DNA of 6,294 bases from Bacillota bacterium (GTDB lineage: Bacteria > Bacillota > Bacilli > Alicyclobacillales > SLC66): contig JAKACU010000101.1 in NCBI GenBank assembly GCA_021821185.1, forward strand, positions 1-6,294, written 5' to 3'. This document shows, in pieces, positions 1 through 6,294 of this stretch. The stretch's first letter is position 1; each line of letters begins with the position of its first letter. A model generated the notes under the pieces. That model did no database searches. It had not been told where the DNA came from and saw only the letters and a program-made list of their open reading frames with translations. The position numbers were made by a program, and so were the translations under genes.

Positions 1-33
1 GATTGGCCGTCTAGTCATCACAGAACAACGAAG

Positions 34-51
34 ATAGTCCTAATGGACTAT
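34..51. repeat. Inverted repeat in the leader (7-bp arms)
   Basis: ATAGTCC at 34-40 and GGACTAT at 45-51 are perfect reverse complements separated by TAAT. The element is A+T rich at its base and no T-run follows it, so it does not look like a terminator. It could be a protein-binding palindrome or the first of two leader hairpins. No known operator was recognised in it. Confidence 0.5.
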
Positions 52-58
52 ATAAAAC

Positions 59-80
59 CACCACATGAGAACATGTGGTG
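59..80. repeat. Hairpin in the leader (9-bp perfect stem, AGAA loop)
   Basis: CACCACATG at 59-67 pairs perfectly with CATGTGGTG at 72-80 around an AGAA tetraloop. On the + strand it is followed by AAGCAG, so it lacks the U-tract of an intrinsic terminator. On the - strand it would be followed by GTTTTATA, but there is no - strand gene to the right for it to terminate. It lies about 105 bases before the preferred start of the first gene and 8 bases after the first inverted repeat. It may be a leader RNA structure, an mRNA-stabilising hairpin or an operator. Its role is unknown. Confidence 0.55.
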
Positions 81-174
81 AAGCAGTATCAGTGGCAGGA
101 TAGATAGTGAGGACTGTTACGATAGTATGGATATAGAAGTTTGCGTGTCGGTGTTTCAAACTGATAGGCATATG

Positions 175-179
175 GGAGG
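175..179 (+). promoter_or_regulatory. Ribosome binding site that decides the start of the first gene
   Basis: GGAGG lies inside a G-rich run (174-181) and ends 7 bases before the in-frame TTG at 187, which is ideal Bacillota spacing. The in-frame ATG at 127 has only a weak GTGAGG about 14 bases upstream. The ATG at 172 overlaps this site and has no purine-rich stretch before it. Confidence 0.6.
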
Positions 180-186
180 GGTTTGC

Positions 187-1194
187 TTGACTGCAAACAC
201 GAAGCTGTCAAAAACGAACGACCTTGGGTTCTTTGAGATTCGCCTAGAATCCATCGGGGGTTTAGGTGCTAATTTAGCAGGAAAGATGCTTGCTGAAGCC
301 GGTGTGCTACGCTTGGGACTAAACGGTTCCAACTTCTCGGCGTACGGTTCAGAGAAGAAAGGATCACCTGTAAAGTCTTACGTGCGCTTTGCCAATCCAG
401 AGACAAGCATTCGCGATTCTTCACCGATTGAAGAACCACATGTAGTTGGCGTATTCCATGAAGCTTTGTTTAGGACACAAAATTGCATTTCCGGTCTGCG
501 ACCTGATGGCGTACTTATCGTTAATACCAAACGGACACCTGATCAGATTCGCGAACAAACGGGGCTGACAAGTGGCACCATCGTTTGCGTTGATGCCTTG
601 GGCATATCTGTTGATGAAAAGACGCGTATTAACACAGCGTTGCTTGGGACGTTGTGCCGTGTTGTTGATTTTCTTGATCCAGATGTGATTCGCTCAATGA
701 TTTCTGACACGTTTATCAAGAAATATCCGGCCCTTGTGGAGTCGAACATCCGAACGTTTGATCGGGGATTTAATGAAATCAACGTAAAAACATACGAGCC
801 TGCACAAGGAGAACAAGCTGTTGCGTTTGTCCGTCCAGAACCAGCACTTGGTTATGCGACACAGCCGATGGGTGGCGTCGTTGTTAACCCCGGCAACTCG
901 ATCCTAAAAGATCTCAGCTCATCGCGTCAGGGTTTTTTACCAGCTTTTGATCGTGACGCATGCATTCATTGTGCCGCTTGTGATCAAGTATGTCCAGATT
1001 TTTGTTTCGTATGGAAAGCTGAAGCGGATGCCAAGGGTCGCCAATTTCAATATTTGCAGGGTATTGATTACCAATATTGCAAAGGATGCTTGAAATGCAT
1101 TGAAGCATGTCCTACGGATGCACTGAAAAACCTGCGTGAAGAAGATGGGTATGCAGATGCCCATAAAGTGCGTCAAATCTTTCAATTGGTTTAA
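187..1194 (+). CDS. 2-oxoacid:ferredoxin oxidoreductase, fused gamma-delta subunit (acceptor domain plus 2[4Fe-4S] ferredoxin)
   Basis: This is the electron-transfer half of a cytoplasmic, CoA-dependent 2-oxoacid oxidoreductase (2-oxoacid + CoA + oxidised ferredoxin to acyl-CoA + CO2 + reduced ferredoxin). Numbered from TTG 187 (335 residues), residues about 14-200 form the gamma domain, with the characteristic IGGLGAN motif at 23-29. Residues about 250-320 form a delta ferredoxin domain. Its two complete CxxCxxCxxxCP motifs have cysteines at 259/262/265/269 and 298/301/304/308, so it should carry two [4Fe-4S] clusters. An extra Cys lies at 273. The start was chosen for its GGAGG site; ATG 127 would add 20 residues that resemble nothing I recognise. 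The alpha-beta gene follows after 26 bases with its own strong ribosome binding site, so the two are surely one operon. Gamma and delta are separate chains in archaeal four-subunit enzymes, so this is a fusion. The substrate cannot be read from this subunit. Confidence 0.9.
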   Translation: MTANTKLSKTNDLGFFEIRLESIGGLGANLAGKMLAEAGVLRLGLNGSNFSAYGSEKKGSPVKSYVRFANPETSIRDSSPIEEPHVVGVFHEALFRTQNCISGLRPDGVLIVNTKRTPDQIREQTGLTSGTIVCVDALGISVDEKTRINTALLGTLCRVVDFLDPDVIRSMISDTFIKKYPALVESNIRTFDRGFNEINVKTYEPAQGEQAVAFVRPEPALGYATQPMGGVVVNPGNSILKDLSSSRQGFLPAFDRDACIHCAACDQVCPDFCFVWKAEADAKGRQFQYLQGIDYQYCKGCLKCIEACPTDALKNLREEDGYADAHKVRQIFQLV

Positions 1195-1220
1195 GGGTAT
1201 GAGAGGAGGAGACGGAATTC

Positions 1221-3521
1221 ATGGCATTACAAGAGCATGAAGTAACCACGGGACGTTCAACTGGTGATGCATTGCATGAACAGGATACAGATTTCCGTTC
1301 TGGTAACGAAATGGCCGCGAAAGCGGCGGCACAGATCAATTATCACGTTATGGGGTACTTTCCGATCACGCCGTCCACGGAAATCGCTGAATACCTCGAT
1401 GAAATGAAAGCGGCAGGCGAACATGACATCGTTTTGATCCCTGCAGACGGTGAACACGGTTCGGCTGGAATCTGCTATGGTGCAGCAACGGCTGGTGGAC
1501 GTGTCTTTAATGCCACTTCAGCACAAGGTTTCCTTTATATGCTAGAACAACTTCCGGTGCAATCAGGGACACGCTTTCCTATGGTTTTAAACTTAGTGAC
1601 ACGTACCGTGTCGGGACCTTTGGATATTCGCGGTGATCATTCTGATTTATATTATGGGTTGAATGTGGGTTGGCCGATTCTTATGGCTAAAGACCCACAA
1701 GCGGTTTACGATATGAATATTATGGCGTTAAAAGTGGCGGAACATGCCGATGTTCGCTTGCCTGTGATCGTGGCCTCTGATGGCTTTTTCACTTCCCACC
1801 AAAAACGCCGCGTGAACTATTTCTCACATCGTGAAGCGGTGCAGGGATTTGTTGGCGAAACGCCAAAAGGCTATGTAGACTCGTTGGATGTTAGGCATCC
1901 AGTCACGATCGGACCTTACATGAATGATCCGGATTTCATTAACAACAAAGTGCAACAGTCCGATGCAATGTATGCTGCTGAACAAGTCTATCTTGATGTT
2001 GCCAATGAATACGCAAAATTGTCTGGTCGCGAATATGGACTTCTTGACACGTATCAAATGGAAGATGCGCAAGTCGCTGTCTTTTTGCTGAATTCAGCTT
2101 CCGAAACAGCTAAAGATGTGGTAGACCGTCTGCGGGCACAAGGCATTAAAGCTGGTGTCGTTGCACCGTTAATGATTCGTCCTTTTCCGAAAAAAGCGCT
2201 GCAAGAAGCACTGAAAAATGTCAAAGTATTGCTTGTTGGTGAACGTGCTGATTCGTACGGTGGTCACGGCGCCAATATGTCCCATGAAGTCAAATCTGCT
2301 TTGCAAGAAGTCGGTTCGGTAACAAAAGTTCTTTCACGCGTCTATGGTGTCGGCGGCAAAGATTTTTACGCTGATGATGCTGAGAAATTCTTTGCTACCT
2401 GCTTAGATGCATTGGCTGGCAAGGAAGTGGCGCAATTTGATTATTTTGGACAAACGGCTGGGAAAGTGGATTCCTCACCTCAACCTGTGATGAAACCTTT
2501 GACCAAAGAGGAAACGACAGGGTTTGTCAGTGTGACGCAAGACGAAGTATCTGGTGAACTTAAGGTAAAAATGCCGCCGCTTCGGGCATTGACGGCGAAG
2601 GCAAAAAGAATTGCTCCAGGTCATGGTGCATGTCCAGGATGCGGTATCTTCCCAGGAGTTGAAACCTTTCTTAAAGGTATCGAAGGCGATGTTGTCGTTT
2701 TGTATCACACGGGATGTGCCATGGTCACAACGACGGGATATCCGTATTCCGCCCACAAAGTGACGTATTTGCACAATTTGTTTCAAAACGGACCAGCCAC
2801 ACTTTCTGGCGTCGTAGAAATGTTCTTTGAGCGTCAACGTCGCGGTGAAATCCCGGTGGGTGACGATATTACTTTTGTGATGGTGACGGGCGACGGCGGT
2901 ATGGACATTGGTATGGGTTCTGCCATTGGTACAGCACTTCGCAATCACAAAATGATCATTCTTGAGTACGACAATGAAGGTTACATGAATACCGGATCGC
3001 AATTGTCTTATTCGACACCGATGGGCCATATGACGGCCACGTCCAATCTAGGTAAAACTCAGCAGGGCAAATCGTTCCATCACAAAGATACCGCGCAGAT
3101 CATGGCAGCCACGAACATTCCTTACGTGTTTACAGGTACCGAAGCTTTCCCGCAGGATCTCGTCAAAAAAGCGGCTAAAGCGCAATGGTATGCTAAAAAC
3201 GAGGGTATGGTTTATGGTAAGATTCTTATCGCGTGTCCCTTGAATTGGAAGTCTGCCGATCATCTTGGTCATGAAATTGTACAAAAGGCCGTTGATAGTT
3301 GCTTCTATCCATTGTATGAAGTGGAGCATGGTATTACGAACATCACGTACAACCCGGAAGACAAGGACAAGCGTGTAAGTGTGTCTGAATGGTTGAAGAT
3401 GATGGGTAAAACCAAGCATATGTTGAAGCCGGAAAATGCTGAGATGCTCGGCGAGTTTGAACATGAAGTAGAACGTCGCTGGCAGCGTTTGAAAGCTCGC
3501 CACGAAAATGCTTATCTCTAA
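1221..3521 (+). CDS. 2-oxoacid:ferredoxin oxidoreductase, fused alpha-beta subunit (thiamine diphosphate catalytic chain)
   Basis: This is the catalytic chain (766 residues) that decarboxylates a 2-oxoacid on thiamine diphosphate and passes the acyl group to CoA. Residues about 25-270 are the alpha pyrimidine-binding domain: YFPITPST at 46-53, the likely cofactor glutamate E78 in DGEHG, and R128 before GDHSD (138-142). Residues about 284-400 are the alpha C-terminal domain. Residues about 455-700 are the beta domain, with CPGCG (C471, C474), HTGC (C499) and ACP (C672) as the four ligands of the proximal [4Fe-4S] cluster, GDGG at 557-560 and DNEGYMNTG at 584-592 for Mg-diphosphate. T50 and R128 correspond to the pyruvate-contacting Thr and Arg of known pyruvate enzymes, which argues against an oxalate oxidoreductase. 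Pyruvate is favoured, but a broader 2-oxoacid range is possible. AGGAGGAG at 1204-1211 sets the ATG. A terminator follows the stop codon by 16 bases. Confidence 0.92.
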   Translation: MALQEHEVTTGRSTGDALHEQDTDFRSGNEMAAKAAAQINYHVMGYFPITPSTEIAEYLDEMKAAGEHDIVLIPADGEHGSAGICYGAATAGGRVFNATSAQGFLYMLEQLPVQSGTRFPMVLNLVTRTVSGPLDIRGDHSDLYYGLNVGWPILMAKDPQAVYDMNIMALKVAEHADVRLPVIVASDGFFTSHQKRRVNYFSHREAVQGFVGETPKGYVDSLDVRHPVTIGPYMNDPDFINNKVQQSDAMYAAEQVYLDVANEYAKLSGREYGLLDTYQMEDAQVAVFLLNSASETAKDVVDRLRAQGIKAGVVAPLMIRPFPKKALQEALKNVKVLLVGERADSYGGHGANMSHEVKSALQEVGSVTKVLSRVYGVGGKDFYADDAEKFFATCLDALAGKEVAQFDYFGQTAGKVDSSPQPVMKPLTKEETTGFVSVTQDEVSGELKVKMPPLRALTAKAKRIAPGHGACPGCGIFPGVETFLKGIEGDVVVLYHTGCAMVTTTGYPYSAHKVTYLHNLFQNGPATLSGVVEMFFERQRRGEIPVGDDITFVMVTGDGGMDIGMGSAIGTALRNHKMIILEYDNEGYMNTGSQLSYSTPMGHMTATSNLGKTQQGKSFHHKDTAQIMAATNIPYVFTGTEAFPQDLVKKAAKAQWYAKNEGMVYGKILIACPLNWKSADHLGHEIVQKAVDSCFYPLYEVEHGITNITYNPEDKDKRVSVSEWLKMMGKTKHMLKPENAEMLGEFEHEVERRWQRLKARHENAYL

Positions 3522-3537
3522 GATAAAGTAGGCAAGG

Positions 3538-3578
3538 AAAACTACCCGGGAATCCTTTTGGATGCGGGTAGTTTTTTT
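3538..3578 (+). terminator. Rho-independent terminator of the oxidoreductase operon
   Basis: An 11-bp stem pairs 3538-3548 (AAAACTACCCG) with 3565-3575. An inner ATCC/GGAT stem closed by TTTT caps it, and a run of seven T occupies 3572-3578. It separates the operon from the reductase gene downstream. Confidence 0.9.
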
Positions 3579-3610
3579 GGTCATAGTTGAGAAATGTTTC
3601 ACGAGGGGAC

Positions 3611-3639
3611 ATGACAAAGTCCTGTAAATCGAATATAAT
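3611..3639 (+). promoter_or_regulatory. SigmaA-type promoter of the CoA-disulfide reductase-rhodanese gene
   Basis: ATGACA at 3611-3616 matches the -35 consensus TTGACA at five of six bases. TATAAT at 3634-3639 is a perfect -10, and the spacer is exactly 17 bp. Transcription should start near 3646, giving a leader of about 33 bases before ATG 3679. The -10 box shares its last three bases with the left arm of the adjacent palindrome, so a repressor bound there would block RNA polymerase. Confidence 0.85.
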
Positions 3640-3658
3640 ATACCCAATGGGGTATATT
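3637..3658. promoter_or_regulatory. Putative CsoR/CstR-family operator overlapping the -10 box and start site
   Basis: AATATACCC (3637-3645) and GGGTATATT (3650-3658) are perfect 9-base inverted arms around AATG. A G/C tract flanked by A+T, of the form TACCC-N-GGGTA, is the known operator layout of the CsoR-like (DUF156) repressors, which include copper-sensing CsoR and persulfide-sensing CstR. CstR controls sulfide-detoxification genes, including rhodanese and persulfide enzymes, in Staphylococcus. Since the gene downstream is a reductase-rhodanese fusion, CstR-like control is the better guess. The repressor gene is not in this window. Confidence 0.7.
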
Positions 3659-3678
3659 AGTTGGAGGCGAATTTCACT

Positions 3679-5337
3679 ATGACAACAAAAAATCAACCTA
3701 AAATTCTAATTTTGGGTGGTGTAGCACTTGGTGCAGGTGCAGCTGCCAAAGCACGTAGAGTCAATGAACAAGCAGAAATTATCGTTATCGAACGTGGTCC
3801 GTACGTTTCGTTTGCCAATTGCGGTTTACCGTACTATGTCGGTGGCGTAATCAAAGATCGTTCCAAATTGCTACTTCATACACCTGAGACGCTCAAACAG
3901 CGTTTCAACATCGATGTTCGAGTACGACAAGAAGCGGTATCGATCGATCGTGAACAAAAGACGGTAACGATTCGCGATGGTCAAACAGGTGAAGAATATC
4001 AGGAGTCCTACGATAAACTTGTACTGGCAACAGGTGCAAAACCGATTGTTCCCCCCCTTAAAGGAATCACTTTGAACGGAATTTTTGTGATGCGTGACGT
4101 ACCCGATGTGGATGTCATCACAGAGTGGATTCAAAGTCATCAGGTGAAGCATGCTGTGGCGATCGGCGCAGGCTTTATTGGACTTGAAGTTGTGGAAAAC
4201 CTCGTCCATCGCGGTATTGCCGTCACCTTGGTGGAGAAAGCGGCACAAGTGTTGCCACCTTTTGATCAGGAAATGACTGCACCAGCTATGGAAGAACTTA
4301 AAAGGATGGGCGTAAAGGTCATTTTAGGCGACGGTATCACCGGTTTTGCAGGGGAGATAACCGCTAGCGCTGTCGAACTTGAAAGTGGCACATCCATTGA
4401 AGCTGATCTATTTATTATGGGACTTGGCGTGCGCCCTGATTTGTCCATTGCTAAGCAAGCTGGTCTTGTGATTGGTCAAACGGGTGCCTTAGAGGTTAAT
4501 CAATTTTTGCAAACGAGTGATCCTGATATTTACAGTGGCGGTGACTTAGCAGAGATTGTGCATACGGTTCATGGCAAACAACGTTGGATTCCGCTTGCGG
4601 CAGCCGCCAATAAGCAGGCAAGAATCATCGGCATGAACTTATTTGGTGGAAAGCGGGAGTTTCACGGAGCACAGGGTACTTCGATCGTCAAGTTAGGCGA
4701 TGCAGTATTGGCGGTGACAGGATTGACGGAAAAAGCAGCCAAAGCGGATGGCTTTGATGTCTTCGTCTCCTACAATATCGCAGGACACCATGCTGGCTAT
4801 TATCCTGGAGCGAAAGATATGGTCATCAAATTGGTTGTTGAGCGTGCATCTGGGCGAATCCTAGGTGGACAAATCGCTGGTAAAGATGGTGTGGACAAAC
4901 GCATCGACGTGTTAGCCACAGCAATTGCAGCAAAGATGACCGTATCGGATGTGGCGGAGCTGGATCTAGCCTACGCACCGCCGTTTTCATCAGCGAAAGA
5001 TCCGATTATTTTGGCGGCTATGACAGCTGAAAATATCGTATCTGGTGATGTGACTGCTATTTCGACCATAGGCGATTTGCCAAAAGATATAGAATGGCAA
5101 ATTCTCGATGTGCGTCGCAATGACGAAGTGAATACTGGTATGTTACCGGAAGCGAAACACATTCCACTTGATGAATTGCGCGAGCGTATACAAGAGTTAG
5201 ATCCGAAAACGCCATGGGTAGTTTATTGCCGCAGTGGACAACGTAGTTACATTGCCTCTCGCATCTTGAAAGGGTACGGTTTTGATCAAGTGTTCAACCT
5301 TAGCGGTGGATATTATGTGCAAGGTATGCGCCAATAG
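3679..5337 (+). CDS. CoA-disulfide/CoA-persulfide reductase with C-terminal rhodanese domain (CoADR-Rhd)
   Basis: A cytoplasmic FAD-dependent reductase of 552 residues in the single-cysteine disulfide reductase group. Family members reduce CoA disulfide, CoA persulfide or polysulfide with NAD(P)H. Visible features are an N-terminal FAD-binding GGVALG at 13-18 (the family more often has GGVAGG), redox-active C48 in SFANCGLPYY, the NAD(P)H site GAGFIGLE at 163-170, an FAD-contacting GGD at 287-289, and dimerisation-domain tyrosines in GYYPGA (373-378) and YAPPF (432-436). Residues about 468-552 are a rhodanese domain with catalytic C517 in the loop CRSGQR, so it can carry a persulfide. ATG 3679 is used, with GGAGG at 3663-3667; a TTG at 3661 in the same frame lies upstream of that site and is unlikely. 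The gene stands alone between a promoter-operator and a terminator, which suggests induction by sulfane sulfur. The true substrate (CoA disulfide or a persulfide) is not decided by sequence. Confidence 0.92.
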   Translation: MTTKNQPKILILGGVALGAGAAAKARRVNEQAEIIVIERGPYVSFANCGLPYYVGGVIKDRSKLLLHTPETLKQRFNIDVRVRQEAVSIDREQKTVTIRDGQTGEEYQESYDKLVLATGAKPIVPPLKGITLNGIFVMRDVPDVDVITEWIQSHQVKHAVAIGAGFIGLEVVENLVHRGIAVTLVEKAAQVLPPFDQEMTAPAMEELKRMGVKVILGDGITGFAGEITASAVELESGTSIEADLFIMGLGVRPDLSIAKQAGLVIGQTGALEVNQFLQTSDPDIYSGGDLAEIVHTVHGKQRWIPLAAAANKQARIIGMNLFGGKREFHGAQGTSIVKLGDAVLAVTGLTEKAAKADGFDVFVSYNIAGHHAGYYPGAKDMVIKLVVERASGRILGGQIAGKDGVDKRIDVLATAIAAKMTVSDVAELDLAYAPPFSSAKDPIILAAMTAENIVSGDVTAISTIGDLPKDIEWQILDVRRNDEVNTGMLPEAKHIPLDELRERIQELDPKTPWVVYCRSGQRSYIASRILKGYGFDQVFNLSGGYYVQGMRQ

Positions 5338-5348
5338 TCGTTATAGTT

Positions 5349-5375
5349 AAGGCGGAGGATGATCCTCCGCCTTTT
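5349..5375 (+). terminator. Rho-independent terminator of the reductase-rhodanese gene
   Basis: A perfect 11-bp, G+C-rich stem pairs AAGGCGGAGGA (5349-5359) with TCCTCCGCCTT (5363-5373) around a TGA loop. TTTTGCTTT follows, starting at 5372. It begins 11 bases after the stop codon. Confidence 0.88.
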
Positions 5376-5390
5376 GCTTTCAGTATCCTA

Positions 5391-5399
5391 TGATACAAT
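5391..5399 (+). promoter_or_regulatory. Extended -10 promoter of the GNAT/acyl-CoA synthetase gene
   Basis: TGATACAAT combines the extended -10 TGn element (5391-5393) with TACAAT (5394-5399), one base from consensus. No good -35 box lies at the right distance; the stretch there is the T-rich tail of the preceding terminator, which suits an extended -10 promoter. A start near 5406 would leave a leader of about 27 bases before ATG 5433. Confidence 0.55.
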
Positions 5400-5432
5400 G
5401 AAATAAAGAGTCCGGTATGGAGAGTGAACGTC

Positions 5433-6294
5433 ATGGCGCGTATCATTTTGCGTGACGGCAAAGTTGCCGAGTTTCGCGAAGCGATTGACGATGAACAGGA
5501 CCGTTGGGCGTTGCGTGACTTATTTCACCGTGTATCACCGGAAAGTTTATATTTTCGTTTTTTTCACGCTGTCCGTGAAGTATCTGAGGAATTTATTGAC
5601 TCCTTGGTTCATGGTGGTTCCGCAGTCTATACATTACTTTGCGTGGCCGGCGACACCCTGCTTGGTGTTGGTACCTATACAAGGCAACAAGAGTCTGCTG
5701 AAGTCGCCTTTATGGTAGATGATCGGTTACATGGCAAGGGGATCGGTACGTTACTTTTAGAACATTTGGCGGAAAAAGCATGGAAAGTCGGCATTACACA
5801 ATTTGAAGCGTTCATTCTCGAAGAAAACTATAAGATGATTACTGTATTTACAACGAGTGGATACGATGTAATCAGCAAACATGACTCAGGCATGATTCGC
5901 CTAGCATTGCCTCTCGTGAAAACAGAACGTATCCGCGCCCTTCAGGAGGCACGTGAGAAGTCAGCCAGTGCAGCATCTTTAGTTCCGTTTTTTCGGCCAC
6001 ATACGGTTGCCGTAGTCGGCGCTTCCCGCGATCCTTTGCGTTTTGGGCATGTGCTTTTTCGACATATTCTTGAAGGCGAGTTTGAAGGTGTCGTGTATCC
6101 AATCAATCCTACAGCAAAGTCAGTTGCAGGGGTACGCGCTTATGCACGGCTCACCGATGTACCTGAAGCGATCGATCTTGCCGTGTTGGTTGTTCCTGCT
6201 TCGCAAACGATGCAAGTCGTTGAAGATTGCCTGGATGCAGGTGTGCGAGCCGTGATGATCACATCATCTGGTTTTTCAGAACGTTCTGTTGAAG
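5433..6294 (+). CDS. GNAT acetyltransferase / NDP-forming acyl-CoA synthetase fusion, 3' end outside the window
   Basis: The reading frame stays open to the window edge (287 full codons), so this is the N-terminal part of a protein that is usually about 800-900 residues in this family. Residues about 1-160 are a GNAT domain: SPESLYFRFF at 35-44 and the acetyl-CoA loop HGKGIG at 100-105, where His takes the place usually held by Gln or Arg. From F186 onward a Rossmann CoA-binding domain of ADP-forming acetyl-CoA synthetases begins: VAVVGASRDP at 192-201, YPINP at 222-226 and DLAVLVVP at 248-255. The ribosome binding site GGAGAG is at 5419-5424, 8 bases before the ATG. Relatives either make ATP from acyl-CoA or, like Pat, acetylate lysines on proteins such as acetyl-CoA synthetase. 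The phosphorylated histidine and the ATP-grasp domain that would decide this lie beyond the window. Confidence 0.88.
   Translation, partial: MARIILRDGKVAEFREAIDDEQDRWALRDLFHRVSPESLYFRFFHAVREVSEEFIDSLVHGGSAVYTLLCVAGDTLLGVGTYTRQQESAEVAFMVDDRLHGKGIGTLLLEHLAEKAWKVGITQFEAFILEENYKMITVFTTSGYDVISKHDSGMIRLALPLVKTERIRALQEAREKSASAASLVPFFRPHTVAVVGASRDPLRFGHVLFRHILEGEFEGVVYPINPTAKSVAGVRAYARLTDVPEAIDLAVLVVPASQTMQVVEDCLDAGVRAVMITSSGFSERSVE

Noticed and set aside
2..37. Possible C-terminal tail of an upstream gene (frame open from base 2 to TAG at 35-37)
   Set aside because: Eleven codons are too few to recognise or to distinguish from chance; another frame is also open to a TGA at 79-81.
59..80. Intrinsic terminator of a gene upstream of the window
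   Set aside because: The stem is good but no T-run follows on the + strand, so it was recorded only as a hairpin.
115..123. Extended -10-like TGTTACGAT as a promoter for the oxidoreductase operon
   Set aside because: It has no supporting -35 box at normal spacing and only a moderate -10 match. It would fit the TTG 187 start but is too weak to call.
2475..3647. Long - strand open frames (184 and 199 codons) opposite the alpha-beta gene and its terminator
   Set aside because: They lie antisense to a clearly recognised gene, show no family motifs, and the second runs through the + strand terminator. They reflect codon bias of the real gene.
5452..5718. + strand open frame of 88 codons
   Set aside because: It is a different frame inside the GNAT domain coding region starting at 5433, which carries recognisable motifs; this frame carries none.
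5872..6255. Open frames on both strands near the right edge (76 codons on -, 70 codons on +)
   Set aside because: Both overlap the CoA-binding domain of the truncated synthetase gene in other frames and have no recognisable content.
1..6294. CRISPR arrays, insertion sequences, tRNA or rRNA genes, or a defence system
   Set aside because: No regularly spaced direct repeats, transposase motifs, terminal inverted repeats or RNA gene signatures were seen. The window is explained by four metabolic genes and their control sites.

Overview
The window looks like chromosomal DNA of a Gram-positive bacterium (Bacillota). The evidence is strong GGAGG-type ribosome binding sites, a near-consensus sigmaA promoter, compact rho-independent terminators, a likely TTG start and moderate G+C. 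The gene families would suit an Alicyclobacillus-like (possibly acidophilic) relative. That placement is inference from protein character, not from a marker gene.

Layout, all on the + strand. (1) Bases 1-186 are a non-coding leader with two back-to-back inverted repeats. (2) Bases 187-3521 are a two-gene operon for a thiamine-diphosphate, CoA-dependent 2-oxoacid:ferredoxin oxidoreductase. The first gene is a gamma-delta fusion (acceptor subunit plus 2[4Fe-4S] ferredoxin) and the second is an alpha-beta fusion (catalytic part). The operon closes with a hairpin/T-run terminator. (3) Bases 3611-5337 hold a monocistronic CoA-disulfide/persulfide reductase with a C-terminal rhodanese domain. It has its own sigmaA promoter, whose -10 box overlaps a TACCC-N4-GGGTA palindrome of the CsoR/CstR repressor type. 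A perfect 11-bp terminator hairpin follows. (4) From an extended -10 promoter at about 5391, a gene begins at 5433 and runs off the right edge. It encodes an N-terminal GNAT acetyltransferase domain joined to the CoA-binding domain of an NDP-forming acyl-CoA synthetase.

The three units are separately transcribed but share coenzyme A chemistry. The first makes an acyl-CoA and reduced ferredoxin from a 2-oxoacid. The second reduces CoA disulfide or persulfide, or moves sulfane sulfur. The third is either an acyl-CoA synthetase or a protein acetyltransferase. Nothing here is a clearly new system. The most informative signal is the likely persulfide-responsive operator in front of the reductase-rhodanese gene.
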